Of a stretch of DNA of 64,000 bases, positions 34,827-44,332 are shown piece after piece. The notes beneath the pieces were generated by a model. The model made no database searches and was not told the DNA's origin. It was given only the letters and a program-made list of their open reading frames with translations. Every line of letters starts with the position of its first letter. The stretch's first letter is position 1. Source of the stretch: Bradyrhizobium sp. CIAT3101 (GTDB lineage: Bacteria; Pseudomonadota; Alphaproteobacteria; Rhizobiales; Xanthobacteraceae); assembly GCF_029714945.1 (NCBI RefSeq), contig NZ_CP121634.1, forward strand, positions 3,183,001 to 3,247,000. The letters are read 5' to 3'. The position numbers and the translations under genes are program-made.

Positions 34827-34850
34827 ACGGCGGCTTTTGAGGGCCGCCGT
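34827..34850 (-). terminator. Rho-independent terminator after the gudP-like gene
   Basis: An 8-bp stem (ACGGCGGC / GCCGCCGT) with an 8-nt loop is followed on the minus strand by CTTTGTTTTG. It lies 36-59 nt past the transporter stop, so the transporter may be a separate transcript from lysR and the enzymes. Confidence 0.7.
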
Positions 34851-34885
34851 TGAGTTGCCTGTCCCGCTCCGATCACTCGGAGCGC

Positions 34886-36226
34886 TCAGGAGGAACGTTT
34901 GAGCACCACCCGCTCGATCTTGCCGACCACGACGAGGTAGGCGACCGCGGCCACCAGCGCGTTGATGCCGACGAACACCAGGGCACCGTTGAAGGAGCCG
35001 GTCGCGGCCACGATGTAGCCGATCACGATGGGCGTGGTGATCGAGGAGAGGTTGCCGAAGGAGTTGAACAGGCCGCCGGAGACGCCGCCGGCTTCCTTGG
35101 GGGAGGTGTCGGAGACGACCGCCCAGCCGAGCGCGCCGATGCCCTTGCCGAAGAAGGCGAGCGCCATGAAGCCGACCACCAGCGCCTGGCCGTCGACATA
35201 GTTGCAGGCGATGATGGACATCGACAGCAGCATGCCGCCGACGATCGGGATCTTGCGCGCCATGGTCAGCGAACCGGTCTTGCGCAGGATGGCGTCTGAG
35301 ATGACGCCGCCGAGCACGCCGCCGATGAAGCCGCACAGCGCGGGCAGCGTCGCGACGAAACCGGCTTGCAGGATCGACAGGCCACGCTCCTTGACGAGGT
35401 AGACCGGGAACCAGGTCAGGAAGAAGTAGGTCAGCGTGTTGATGCAGTACTGGCCGAGATAGACGCCGAGCATCATGCGGTTGGAAAGCAACTGGCGGAT
35501 ATGGTCCCATTTCGGACCGGAGTCCGGCGCGCGCTCGTCCTTGGGTGCGTCGAGATCGACCAGCGCGCCGCCGTCCTTGATGTAGTCGAACTCGGCCTCG
35601 TTGACGCCGGGATGCTCCTTCGGCCCGTAAACGGTCTTGACCCAGACGAGGCCCATGATGACGCCGAGCCCGCCCATGACGAAGAACACGTAGCGCCAGC
35701 CGTAATCATGGGCGATCCAGCCCATCAGCGGCGCGAAGATCACGGTGGCGAAATATTGCCCGGAATTGAAGAAGGCCGATGCGGTGCCGCGCTCATTTCC
35801 GGGAAACCAAGCCGCGACGATGCGGGCATTGGCGGGGAAGGACGGTGCTTCCGCAACGCCGACCAGGAGCCGCAGCGCGAACAGCACGGCGACGGCAGTG
35901 CCGGCGCTGAAGAAGCCGACCCAGCCCTGCATCATCGTGAACAGCGACCAGACGATGATGCTGAAGGCATAGACGAGGCGCGAGCCGTAGCGGTCGAGCA
36001 GCCAGCCGCCCGGCACTTGTGCGGCTACATAGGACCAGCCGAAGGCCGAGAAGATCCAGCCCATGGCGACGGGATCGAGATGCAGTTCCTTGGCGAGCGC
36101 GGCGCCTGCGATCGAGAGCGTGGCGCGGTCAGCGTAGTTCACTGTCGTGACCAGGAACAGCATGGTCACGATGAACAGCCTGACGCGAGACCTCCTCACG
36201 TCCGTTGCGGACACCACTGCGCTCAT
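34886..36226 (-). CDS. gudP: MFS hexarate transporter (GudP-like, ACS family)
   Basis: This 446-residue permease with about 12 helices belongs to the anion:cation symporter group that includes GudP, GarP and DgoT. The N-terminal signature NYADRATLSIAGAALAKEL and the segment GWIFSAFGWSYVAAQVPGGWLLDRYG are family hallmarks. It should import glucarate and galactarate with protons. ATG 36226 has a textbook AAGGAGGCGCCTG site; a longer frame to 36412 is not membrane-protein-like. Its terminator and the LysR gene follow. Confidence 0.88.
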   Translation of the reverse strand: MSAVVSATDVRRSRVRLFIVTMLFLVTTVNYADRATLSIAGAALAKELHLDPVAMGWIFSAFGWSYVAAQVPGGWLLDRYGSRLVYAFSIIVWSLFTMMQGWVGFFSAGTAVAVLFALRLLVGVAEAPSFPANARIVAAWFPGNERGTASAFFNSGQYFATVIFAPLMGWIAHDYGWRYVFFVMGGLGVIMGLVWVKTVYGPKEHPGVNEAEFDYIKDGGALVDLDAPKDERAPDSGPKWDHIRQLLSNRMMLGVYLGQYCINTLTYFFLTWFPVYLVKERGLSILQAGFVATLPALCGFIGGVLGGVISDAILRKTGSLTMARKIPIVGGMLLSMSIIACNYVDGQALVVGFMALAFFGKGIGALGWAVVSDTSPKEAGGVSGGLFNSFGNLSSITTPIVIGYIVAATGSFNGALVFVGINALVAAVAYLVVVGKIERVVLKRSS

Positions 36227-36437
36227 CAGGCGCCTCCTTAGAACTTGAAATGTTTCCTCGCTGCGACTCCTAGAGGCGCACGCGGGAAAGTGTCCAAGTT
36301 CAAGGGAGTATCGATTGATGCCGTTTTTGAATTGATGGAACGGCAGGGAGCGGGAACGGAGTGTGACCGCCAGGAGAAAAGGCGTCGCCCGTTTCAGTGC
36401 GCAATTGCGCACAAAGGCGGGCGACGATGTGAATGTG

Positions 36438-36461
36438 GCGGGAGGACTGTGGTCCTCCCGC
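36438..36461. terminator. Hairpin downstream of the phosphodiesterase gene
   Basis: A perfect 10-bp stem (GCGGGAGGAC / GTCCTCCCGC) with a 4-nt loop starts 15 nt after the minus-strand stop at 36476. There is no T-run, so it is a weak terminator or an mRNA-stabilising hairpin. Confidence 0.5.
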
Positions 36462-36475
36462 GCTTCTTTGAAGGG

Positions 36476-38074
36476 TCAGTCCCGGTCGCGCAGCCGCACG
36501 CCCGGCAGCAGGCGCGTATGGTCCTCGCCGCGCACCGCCTCGAGATCGTCCGGCTCGAGGCCGAGCGCTTTCAGGATGGTGGGCGCCACCTGCCGGTTCG
36601 CGACGCGCTCGCGAACGACTGTGGGCGCGAGCTTTGGATTGGAGACGACGAGCAGGACATGCGTGTCGTCCTCGGCGAAACCGCCATGTTCGGCGATCTT
36701 GGCCTTGCTCTTGCTGTAGATCGTGCCGGCGATCGGCTGGATGATGATGTCAGGCGTACGGCCGCCGGCCGGATCGCCGAACCGATCGACCAAATCCTCA
36801 CCGGCATAGATTTTCTCGATGTGAGCCTTGTTGCTGCCTTTGCGGTCGGCTTCGAGGATTGCGACGGCCTTCTCGGCATCACCCTGGTTCTTCAGCCAGA
36901 TCAGCGCAACGTCGTCGGCGGTTTCCTGGGCCAGCGTGACGCCCCCATTGGTCAACAAATCGGCCGGATCGGTCACGTCGGCGCGCGCGCCGCCGCCCAA
37001 CTTCGGATTGGTGCTGCCGGTCAGCATGTGCAGCTTGTTGACGTCGATCGGCGACTGGCCGTGCTTGGCGCCGACGATCACCAGGGTGTCGCGCGCGAGG
37101 TGCTGGTCCGCCAGCGCATCGAGCATCTGGCCGAGCGAGGCGTCGACGAAGTCGAGCGATGCCTGGAGCTGCGGGCTCGGCGTCGCCGCGGCGTCAAGAT
37201 ATCCGTCGGCGGTCACTTTCTGGCCGACGCTGACGGCCTGGAAGTTCATGCCGAAGATCGCGGGAACGCCGGTCTTGGTCTTGCCGGTGTGATCAAAGCC
37301 CTTGATCCAGTTGAGCACGGCCGTGACCTTGAGCTGGTCGTAGGTGCGCGTGAAGCTCGGGTCGGTGGTCCAGTCCGCGCCGGGTTGACCCGGCACCGAG
37401 GTCGAGTTGATCTCGGGCGCATAGAGCTCGTCGAGGCCCTTGCCGGACGGACCGCTGATGATCTCGTAAGCGGGATGCTTGTCCGACCAGGCCGTGCGCC
37501 GACCGGCCTCGTGGATCACTTCCATGATGGTGTTGAGCCTCTGGAACTGATGCGGATAGACCGGTTCGCATTTGCCGTTCGTCAGGCGCATCGGCAGATG
37601 CGTCGGATCGATATGACTGGAGCCGGCAGGGCCGCCGCCGTCGAGCTTGGTCAAGTCGTAGTCGATCGATTCATCGAACAGCGTCTCGGTTCCGGGGCTG
37701 CCCTGGCAGTTGCTGCCGGGCGCGAACAGCGTGCGGTCGTAGGAATCGTCATAGAACACGCCGTGGGTTTTCGGCGTCCCTCCGGTCATGAATGCAAGGA
37801 GACCAGGGAAGGAGTCCGAGGGGCGAGAGGTGTGCGCATCGGCGAAATGGACGCCATGCGCGAGCAGCCTGGCCAAGCTCGACGAGGGGTGAGAGCTGAC
37901 ATAGCGCTGCAGATCGACCTCATGCATGCCGTCGACGCTGATCAGCAGCACATGCTTGATGTCGCCCTTGTCCTTATCGTCCGCGCGGGCGAACGAAGGG
38001 GCCAGCAGCGAAAGACCAAGGGTCGAGGCAAAAGCGATTGCGACGGCCGCGCGCGGCCGCTTTTCGATCGTCAT
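36476..38074 (-). CDS. Exported type I phosphodiesterase / alkaline phosphatase superfamily protein
   Basis: This 532-residue protein has a signal peptide (AAVAIAFASTLGLSLLAPSFARA) and a type I phosphodiesterase/nucleotide pyrophosphatase fold. The metal motif HVLLISVDGMHEVDL opens the domain; SRPSDSFPGLLAFMTGG supplies the nucleophile (Ser or Thr in this segment), and VGAKHGQSPIDVNK plus AEHGGFAEDDTHV give the later metal-binding His/Asp residues. It should act in the periplasm on phosphodiesters or phosphonates. ATG 38074 (MTIEKRPR) follows GGGGAG. Neighbours on the same strand encode DUF1501, DUF1800 and SGNH proteins, all apparently exported. Confidence 0.85.
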   Translation of the reverse strand: MTIEKRPRAAVAIAFASTLGLSLLAPSFARADDKDKGDIKHVLLISVDGMHEVDLQRYVSSHPSSSLARLLAHGVHFADAHTSRPSDSFPGLLAFMTGGTPKTHGVFYDDSYDRTLFAPGSNCQGSPGTETLFDESIDYDLTKLDGGGPAGSSHIDPTHLPMRLTNGKCEPVYPHQFQRLNTIMEVIHEAGRRTAWSDKHPAYEIISGPSGKGLDELYAPEINSTSVPGQPGADWTTDPSFTRTYDQLKVTAVLNWIKGFDHTGKTKTGVPAIFGMNFQAVSVGQKVTADGYLDAAATPSPQLQASLDFVDASLGQMLDALADQHLARDTLVIVGAKHGQSPIDVNKLHMLTGSTNPKLGGGARADVTDPADLLTNGGVTLAQETADDVALIWLKNQGDAEKAVAILEADRKGSNKAHIEKIYAGEDLVDRFGDPAGGRTPDIIIQPIAGTIYSKSKAKIAEHGGFAEDDTHVLLVVSNPKLAPTVVRERVANRQVAPTILKALGLEPDDLEAVRGEDHTRLLPGVRLRDRD

Positions 38075-38275
38075 GATTGAGCTCCCCAATGATGTCTGTT
38101 GCGGATTGACGTGCAGGCGCACGACCACGCGCAGCGGGGAGCTTGCGCTCCCGCCACGTGCGTCAACACCTGCGTCAAATTGTAGCGTTGGGAAAACTAG
38201 GTAACGGCGATGACCGTTGGATGACGTCGCGACTACGTGGCACGCGAAAATTTTTCTGTGCGCGCGATCGTCAAC

Positions 38276-39469
38276 TCAAACTAATGCCAGGTTCGTCGGG
38301 TGCACGCCGGTGAAGATGCGCTGGATGCTGTCGTTGCCGAGGCCGAAGACGTGGCCGAACAGATCGGCAAACAGCGCGCGATAATCGGTCAGCACGGGAT
38401 AGTCGCGGTTCTGGAACAGATGCGGCTGTTCGACCTTGACCTGCTCGCCGAGAATGCGGCCGCCATTGATGCCGCCACCGAGCACCCAATAGACGCTGCC
38501 ATGGCCGTGATCGGTGCCGCGGTCGCCGTTCTCGCGGAAGGTGCGGCCGAATTCCGAGATTATGACCACCACCGTATCGCGCCACGCGGCCGGCCCGACT
38601 TCCTCGGAGAAGCCGACGAGGGCGCGCCCGAGCTCGCCGAGCCGGTCGGCGAGATAGCCGTTGGCGGCACCCTGGTTGACATGGGTGTCCCAGCCGCCGA
38701 CGTCGACGAAGCCGAGGTTGAACTGCTCGCGCATCAATCGGCCGATACGGCGGGCCGACAATTCGAAGCCGCGCGGCGAGACGGCGCCGCGATTGGCGGC
38801 ATTCATCTCCTCGGAGACCGAGCGGTAGACGTCGTCGCGCACGCGAAAGCCTTCCGACACCGAGGACGCCAGGTTGGACTGGGCATACATCTTCTTGATC
38901 AGATCGGCCTGACGGTCGTCGACGCCGGGTTTGGCGACGTTGTTGATGCCGGTGTTCGGCACCTGCGATTTGCCGCGGAAGATCAGCGGGAGCTGGTCGG
39001 TGAACGCGATCGGCTTGACCCGCGTCAGCTCGGTGGCGAGCCGGCTCATGAAGCCCGAACGATAGTCGCGCGAGCCGGAGGCCGACTGGCCGAGCTCGAT
39101 CGTGTCCTGGGTCTCGAAATGGCTCCGGGTCAGGTCGTCGCTGGTGCCGGCGAAGGGAATGAAGGCGATCTCGCGTTTGGCCCAGAGCGGATAGATGCTG
39201 TCGCGCAGGGCCGGATGCAGTCCCCAATCGGCGTCGAGCGAAAGCGCGGCGTTGGGATTGCCGAGATCGGGCTTGGCAATGGCGAGCGTCGGTCGCGATG
39301 CCCGATAGAATTCGCTGGAGACCGGCACCACGACATTCGCTGCGTCATAGGCGCCGCGCAGGAACACCACGAGCATACGGGCATCGGTTGCCGGCGCGGC
39401 CCAGACGCGGCCTGCCACCGTGAGCGGCGCGAGTGCGGCAAAGGTCTTGATCAGCTCGCGACGGTTCAT
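38276..39469 (-). CDS. DUF1501 exported protein
   Basis: This 397-residue protein starts MNRRELIKTFAALAPLTVAG, a short twin-Arg-like leader. DUF1501 hallmarks follow: LVVFLRGAYDAANVVVP, LHPALRDSIYPLW, GGWDTHVNQG and VVVIISEFGRTFREN with DHGHGSVYWVLGGG near residue 320. The fold is related to alkaline phosphatase/sulfatase, and the His and Asp in these motifs look like metal ligands. Proteins of this family are almost always paired with DUF1800, as here: the DUF1800 gene ends 15 nt upstream. Function is unknown. GGAGATCACC precedes the ATG. Confidence 0.88.
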   Translation of the reverse strand: MNRRELIKTFAALAPLTVAGRVWAAPATDARMLVVFLRGAYDAANVVVPVSSEFYRASRPTLAIAKPDLGNPNAALSLDADWGLHPALRDSIYPLWAKREIAFIPFAGTSDDLTRSHFETQDTIELGQSASGSRDYRSGFMSRLATELTRVKPIAFTDQLPLIFRGKSQVPNTGINNVAKPGVDDRQADLIKKMYAQSNLASSVSEGFRVRDDVYRSVSEEMNAANRGAVSPRGFELSARRIGRLMREQFNLGFVDVGGWDTHVNQGAANGYLADRLGELGRALVGFSEEVGPAAWRDTVVVIISEFGRTFRENGDRGTDHGHGSVYWVLGGGINGGRILGEQVKVEQPHLFQNRDYPVLTDYRALFADLFGHVFGLGNDSIQRIFTGVHPTNLALV

Positions 39470-39484
39470 GGTGATCTCCGTAGC

Positions 39485-41074
39485 TCAGTGCATGAATTCC
39501 GGTGACGACAGGAACAGCGTGTTCCAGTCCTGCGGTGAAATCGCCCGGTCGAGCGAGGCCAAGGTCGCGGGGCCCAGCGTCTTGCGAAGGCCGTTGAAGT
39601 AGAGTGCATTCTGGAGCAGCGGGAACGCGGGCTGCTCGACCGGGTTCGGTCCGTCCGATTTGAACAGGCCGGACGAGCCCGATCCGATCTGGCGCGCGAT
39701 CTCGAAGCGCACCATCATCTGTCCAGGGCCGTTCCACGATGCCGAGGTCAGCGCGTAGCCATCCGGCGTCTCGTGGTTGAACAGGCCCTCGCCGAGGCGA
39801 TTGATCCAGCCCTGGATCGGCGCCGTGTTCAGGATGACCCGGTCGTCATAGGCGAGGCGGACGGCCGACAGCACGTATTGCACGGGATCCTTGAAGCGCG
39901 TGCCGGGTTTCAGCGCGGCCTCGAATTCGCTCGAATGGATCATCGTTGCGAGGACCGACGCAATGTCGCCGTCGGTGGATTTGAAGCTCTGCGCCATCCG
40001 CTGCACCAGCGTCTCGGGCGGATTGTCCGAGACGAAATAGGTCGCGATCTTGCGCGAGACATGGCTCGCGGTCGCCGGATGGCGGACCAGAATGTCGATG
40101 GCCTCGTCGACCTCGGCAAGTCCACGGCCCTTGATGGTGTGGCCGAGAAAGGTCTTGTCGCTGTAGTCGTGACGGGACGGATTGAACTCGAAGGCGCCCT
40201 CGCGCACGAGCTGGGACTGCAATTCCGGCTTGAGCTTCGGGTCTTCCGGCTTGGTGTCGATGCCGACCCCGGTGAGGATCTTCGCGAGCGCCTCGACGTC
40301 GGCCTGGGTGTAGCCGGAGCCGACGCCCATGGTGTGCAGCTCCATGATCTCGCGGGCGTAGTTCTCGTTCAGATGGCCTGCCGCGTTGTCGGCGTTGTCG
40401 AGATAGCGCAGCATCGCGGGATGACGAACGGTCGCGGCGAGCAGGTCGCGAAACTTGCCGAGCGAGTTCGGACGAAGGGCATGATCGACGTAGTCGCCGA
40501 CCAGTATGCGCAGATTCGATTTGTACTGGTGGACATTGAAATGATTGAACCAGAACCAGACCATGCGCTCGCGCAGCTGGTCGGGCGCATAGAGCGCGCG
40601 CAGGATAGTACGGGCCGCCGCCTGCTTGGCGCGATCGTTCATCGCCTGCTGAAAGACCTGCTGCGCGGCTTTCTTCTGCTCGGGATCGGCGACCTGATTG
40701 GCGCTCTTGGATTGCTGCTCGAAGGCAACCGCAATGTCGAACGGGAAGCTGTGGACGTCGGGCATCGCGTCGATCTGCGCCTTGGCCGCGTCGGGCAAAA
40801 CCGGATTGCCGGCGGGATGCAACTGCTCCTGCAGCCAGCGTTCGGCACCAAGGCCGTGCATGTGCGCGGCACTCGCGGTACTGACGCCAAAGGTCAGCCG
40901 ATCGAGCAGAGCGAGATCGTGCGGATTGAGGTCGTCGGCGCGGGTCGTGTTCGGGTGCAGGCCCGCAGCGAGCGCCACGAACGCCGCAACGCGCGACCAG
41001 TGCAGCCGACGACATCCGCTTCTGCTATCCACGATCGGTCCCGACGGGTTCGGACTGCATGAGGACGCCCACAT
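39485..41074 (-). CDS. DUF1800 exported protein
   Basis: This protein of up to 529 residues carries the DUF1800 pattern: DLALLDRLTFGVSTASAAHMHGLGAERWLQEQL at the N-terminus, LRERMVWFWFNHFNVH, NENYAREIMELHTMGVGSGYTQADVEALAKILTG, and PETLVQRMAQSF. A signal peptide (RVAAFVALAAGLHPNTTRA) suggests export. The start is uncertain: ATG 41074 gives a 28-residue lead before the hydrophobic core, whereas a GTG at about 41031 (VDSRSGCRRLHW) gives a normal signal peptide. The DUF1501 gene follows after 15 nt, and the two presumably form a functional pair. Confidence 0.87.
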   Translation of the reverse strand: MWASSCSPNPSGPIVDSRSGCRRLHWSRVAAFVALAAGLHPNTTRADDLNPHDLALLDRLTFGVSTASAAHMHGLGAERWLQEQLHPAGNPVLPDAAKAQIDAMPDVHSFPFDIAVAFEQQSKSANQVADPEQKKAAQQVFQQAMNDRAKQAAARTILRALYAPDQLRERMVWFWFNHFNVHQYKSNLRILVGDYVDHALRPNSLGKFRDLLAATVRHPAMLRYLDNADNAAGHLNENYAREIMELHTMGVGSGYTQADVEALAKILTGVGIDTKPEDPKLKPELQSQLVREGAFEFNPSRHDYSDKTFLGHTIKGRGLAEVDEAIDILVRHPATASHVSRKIATYFVSDNPPETLVQRMAQSFKSTDGDIASVLATMIHSSEFEAALKPGTRFKDPVQYVLSAVRLAYDDRVILNTAPIQGWINRLGEGLFNHETPDGYALTSASWNGPGQMMVRFEIARQIGSGSSGLFKSDGPNPVEQPAFPLLQNALYFNGLRKTLGPATLASLDRAISPQDWNTLFLSSPEFMH

Positions 41075-41198
41075 GCCATGACGCGTGCGTCATCATGCGC
41101 CGGCCGGCTGAACCTGCCCTGAATGGAATGGACTCAATTGACGGCAGCGCATCAATTTCTAGCGAGCGGCAACGGTGGTTCCGTTGCCCCCAATTCCG

Positions 41199-43151
41199 CT
41201 ATTGCCGAGCGGCCGGCAGGAGTGGGCCCAATAGTCCGCGCGTGACGCCTGGCGGCACGGCATCCAGGCCCAGCACCGCGCTCGCGGCCGGCAGTGTGGC
41301 GTCCGCCATCGCCGCGTGGCCTTCGGCGCTCGGATGCACGGCGCCGCCATAGACGGCCGACAGCACGCCCCAGGTCGCGTCGTGGATGTCGTTCGGCTGG
41401 CTCGCCGCCGGCAATCCTTGCGGATAGGTCATCGCGGCAAAATAGCTGTCATTGGCATCGCGGATCCAGCGCGCGCGCGGCAGGTAGGCGCGATATTCCG
41501 AGGCGCCCCGGCCGCACAGCATCGGCTGGCTCGCCGCGCTGACGATGTCCGGATTGAAGCTCTGGCCGTTCTCGGCGAAGCAGGTGCGGTCGAACTCGGG
41601 ATCATTGCCGGAATGAGCGCAAAAGCCGTGATCCGCGAACGCAGCCTGGTGCGTGTCGACGAAGGTCATTCGGTCAGCCTCGGGATCGCGGCACAGCGCG
41701 CCCTGCGTGCAGGTTGCGAGCCCTTTCAGCTGCGGCAGGAACTCGGTGTCGACGAAGGTCGAGACGCGGGCGAGACGTTGGGGATCGGCATTGAAGGCGG
41801 GATGAACGTCGAAGCCGGCGCGGCCGCCGCGGCAGGGCACGCCGCCATCAGCGAGCGCCGGATTGGCGTAGGAGACGTAGACCACGTGCGAGAGGTCGCC
41901 GCCGAGCAGCGGCTTCAGCTCCTCGCGCAGCTTGACGAAATTCTTCGGCAGCTCGCGCTGGAGCGCATCGCGTGAATCGTCGACGCTCGCCATCACGCCG
42001 GAGCGGCGGAACAGCGCGCGTTCAGTCGCGGTATCGACGATGACGTCGGCGACGAGGCCGGAGAAGTAGACGTCGTTGGCGCCGATCGAGAGCAGCACCA
42101 GATCGAGATTGCGATCCGGCTGGCGCTTCTTGGCCGCGGTGACCGCCTCGCGCAACTCCGCAACCTGGGCATTGACGCTGGTGTTGCAGACGCCGGACTT
42201 GCCGGGCGGGCATTCGCGGGCGCGCTGCGAGCCGAGCAGCCCGTCGCTGATGCTGGCGCCGGTGCAGGCGAGCGGCAGATAGGTGACGGCGATATGGGTG
42301 TAGCGTACCGCGAGCGCGAGCGCGGTGCGGGTCTGGTAGCTGTAGAGCGAGCGGTGGCAGGGCGAGTTGAGCCAGAGCGCGCTGTAGTGCTGCCAATTGG
42401 CAAGCGTATCCGGTGCCTCGCAGGCGCGACCGCCCTTGAAGCCGGCGCGGCTCGGCCGGTAATACTGTCCGCCGGCGGTGCCGAGATAGGAGCGGAAGCA
42501 AAACCCCTCGTCCGACAGCGCCAGCGGCCGGTCCGGATTGCCCTCGCCGGAGGCAATGCTGTCGCCAAGGCCGGCGATGAAGATGTCGCGGACCTGGATC
42601 TCGGTCTGGATGCGCTGGCTCGGATCGGAGCCGGAGGAGACGTCGACGCTCGCCACCGTCTGCTTGCCATAGCGGACCCGCAGATTGACCGGTTCGGCGC
42701 AGTCGAAGGTCGAGGTCTGCGGTCCGTCGCCGTCGTCGAACGTCCACGCGCAGGTGGCGCCGACCGGCACCGCGCCGGCAAGGCGCACGGTGATGGGGTG
42801 GTCGATCGGGGTGATGTAGTTCTCTTTGACGTTGTCGCGCGTGCAGGGCTGGTTGACCCGGCCCTGGAGATCGATGCAGAGGCGGTTGACCATGTTGCGG
42901 GCCCAGCCGCGGCCCTCGCTCTGCAGCTCCAGCGACTGCTCGGCGGCGAGGATGCTGCGGTTACGCGCATTCTCGACATGCAGCAGGAAGTCGCGCTCCT
43001 CGCGGAACAGGCGGAAGCGGTTGCGGACCTCCCAGGTGATCTGCATGGCGCCGGCATCCTGCGCGACGGCGCGCGGAAGCGGCAAAACGGTGAGGAGCCC
43101 GGCCAGCAGCAAGGCGCTCGAGAGCAAACGGCGTAGGGAAATAGGGATCAT
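41199..43151 (-). CDS. Exported SGNH/GDSL hydrolase
   Basis: This 650-residue secreted protein has a signal peptide (MIPISLRRLLSSALLLAGLLTVLPLPRAVA), an N-terminal ~190-residue region with Ig-like character (AVPVGATCAWTFDDGDGP), and an SGNH hydrolase domain: block I GDSIASGEGNP with the nucleophile Ser, block III LLSIGANDVYFSG, and the C-terminal catalytic His in GGAVHPSAEGHAAM. A dozen or so cysteines suggest disulphides. It may be an esterase acting on cell-surface polymers. The GxGEG pattern resembles actinobacterial secreted lipases. ATG 43151 is preferred to the frame start at 43172. Confidence 0.85.
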   Translation of the reverse strand: MIPISLRRLLSSALLLAGLLTVLPLPRAVAQDAGAMQITWEVRNRFRLFREERDFLLHVENARNRSILAAEQSLELQSEGRGWARNMVNRLCIDLQGRVNQPCTRDNVKENYITPIDHPITVRLAGAVPVGATCAWTFDDGDGPQTSTFDCAEPVNLRVRYGKQTVASVDVSSGSDPSQRIQTEIQVRDIFIAGLGDSIASGEGNPDRPLALSDEGFCFRSYLGTAGGQYYRPSRAGFKGGRACEAPDTLANWQHYSALWLNSPCHRSLYSYQTRTALALAVRYTHIAVTYLPLACTGASISDGLLGSQRARECPPGKSGVCNTSVNAQVAELREAVTAAKKRQPDRNLDLVLLSIGANDVYFSGLVADVIVDTATERALFRRSGVMASVDDSRDALQRELPKNFVKLREELKPLLGGDLSHVVYVSYANPALADGGVPCRGGRAGFDVHPAFNADPQRLARVSTFVDTEFLPQLKGLATCTQGALCRDPEADRMTFVDTHQAAFADHGFCAHSGNDPEFDRTCFAENGQSFNPDIVSAASQPMLCGRGASEYRAYLPRARWIRDANDSYFAAMTYPQGLPAASQPNDIHDATWGVLSAVYGGAVHPSAEGHAAMADATLPAASAVLGLDAVPPGVTRGLLGPLLPAARQ

Positions 43152-43249
43152 GGCCCGCGTCTTCAACGGCAAAGTTGAGGCGGAAATAAGAGAGCATCAC
43201 TCTCCGCCCCGCAACCTTTGTCTGAGGCTCCTACGGGCTCGGGCGTGCC

Positions 43250-44332
43250 TTATCGCTTGCTGGCCTGGCGCACCAATCGCTCGCGCTCCATCGGCGTCAC
43301 CTGATTGGGCAGGTTGGCCTGCGCGCAGGCTTCCGCCAGCCGCCGCCGCTCCTGCCAGGGCCGGACGACGTTCATCCAGAGCTCGCGGGTGCCCATAATG
43401 GAGATGGCGAGGCCGAACGGGATCACGAAATAGAGGATGCGGAACACGAGCAGGGTTGCCAGCAGTTGCTCGCGGCCGAATTCGGGCAGTGCCACCAGCA
43501 TGGCGGCGTCGAACACGCCGATCGAGCCCGGGGCGTGGCTGGCAAAGCCCAGCAGCGTCGCCAGGATGAACACCACGGCGAGCGACAGGAAGTCGATCGG
43601 CGGATTGGCCGGCATCAGCAGGTACATCGCAAGCGCGCAGAAGCCGAGATCGACCACACCGATCAGGATCTGCACCAGCGTCAGCGGCGCCGACGGCAGC
43701 ACGACCTTCCAGCCCTTCTGGCCGAGCTCGCGGCGTTTGTCGCCCATGCAGAGCCAGACCAGATAGGCGGCGATCGAGGCGAGGCCGCCGAGCGCGATCA
43801 GCCGATTGATCGACGACGGCAGCTGATCCATGTAGGAGGCCGCATCCGGGTGGATGGTCATGCCGATCGAGAGCACGAAGATGTTACCGAGCCAGAAGGT
43901 CAGGCCGGAGAGGAAACAGATCTTGGCGACGTCGATCGCATTCAGCCCGTAGTCCGAGTAAATCCGGAAACGGATCGCGCCGCCCGTGAACACGGTGGCG
44001 CCGATGTTGTGGCCGATCGAATAGGACGTGAAGCTCGACAGCGCTGCGATGCGGTAGGGCACGTGCTTCTTGCCGATCGTTCGCAGTGCAAAAAAGTCGT
44101 AGAACGTCAGCGTACAGAACGCGAAGAACACGCAGATCGCGGCCAGACCGATATGTCCGCGCGGAATATCGGTCAAAGCGGTCAGGATGACGCCGGTATC
44201 GATGCCCTTGAGGGTCCGCAGCAGCGTGGTGACCGCGAAGGCGATGATCATCACGCTTGCGGCAATACCGAGCCGTCGCCAGCCGATCCATTTCTTGAAG
44301 CCGCGTTTCAGCGCGGGCAGCAGTCCGTGCAT
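43250..44332 (-). CDS. Lysylphosphatidylglycerol synthase-like membrane protein (UPF0104/YbhN)
   Basis: This 360-residue integral membrane protein has about eight helices and belongs to the LPG synthase transmembrane family. Typical segments are TFYDFFALRTIGKKHVPYR, SYSIGHNIGATVFTGGAIRFRIYSD and GFASHAPGSIGVFDAAMLVAL, the last being the family's signature. It lacks the cytoplasmic lysyl-transferase domain of MprF, so it may act as a flippase or lipid-handling factor rather than as a synthase. ATG 44332 has a strong GGGAGGATGA site. It lies 98 bp upstream of the SGNH gene on the same strand. Confidence 0.87.
   Translation of the reverse strand: MHGLLPALKRGFKKWIGWRRLGIAASVMIIAFAVTTLLRTLKGIDTGVILTALTDIPRGHIGLAAICVFFAFCTLTFYDFFALRTIGKKHVPYRIAALSSFTSYSIGHNIGATVFTGGAIRFRIYSDYGLNAIDVAKICFLSGLTFWLGNIFVLSIGMTIHPDAASYMDQLPSSINRLIALGGLASIAAYLVWLCMGDKRRELGQKGWKVVLPSAPLTLVQILIGVVDLGFCALAMYLLMPANPPIDFLSLAVVFILATLLGFASHAPGSIGVFDAAMLVALPEFGREQLLATLLVFRILYFVIPFGLAISIMGTRELWMNVVRPWQERRRLAEACAQANLPNQVTPMERERLVRQASKR

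Noticed and set aside
38236..38252. TGGCACG motif suggestive of a second sigma-54 promoter
   Set aside because: The base pair 10 nt beyond GG is TT, not GC, and it would point in the plus direction away from both minus-strand neighbours.
39485..41074. Overlapping plus-strand frame (39773-41062) as an alternative gene
   Set aside because: The minus-strand frame has the full DUF1800 motif series and a signal peptide; the plus-strand frame is Arg/Asp/Val-rich without motifs.
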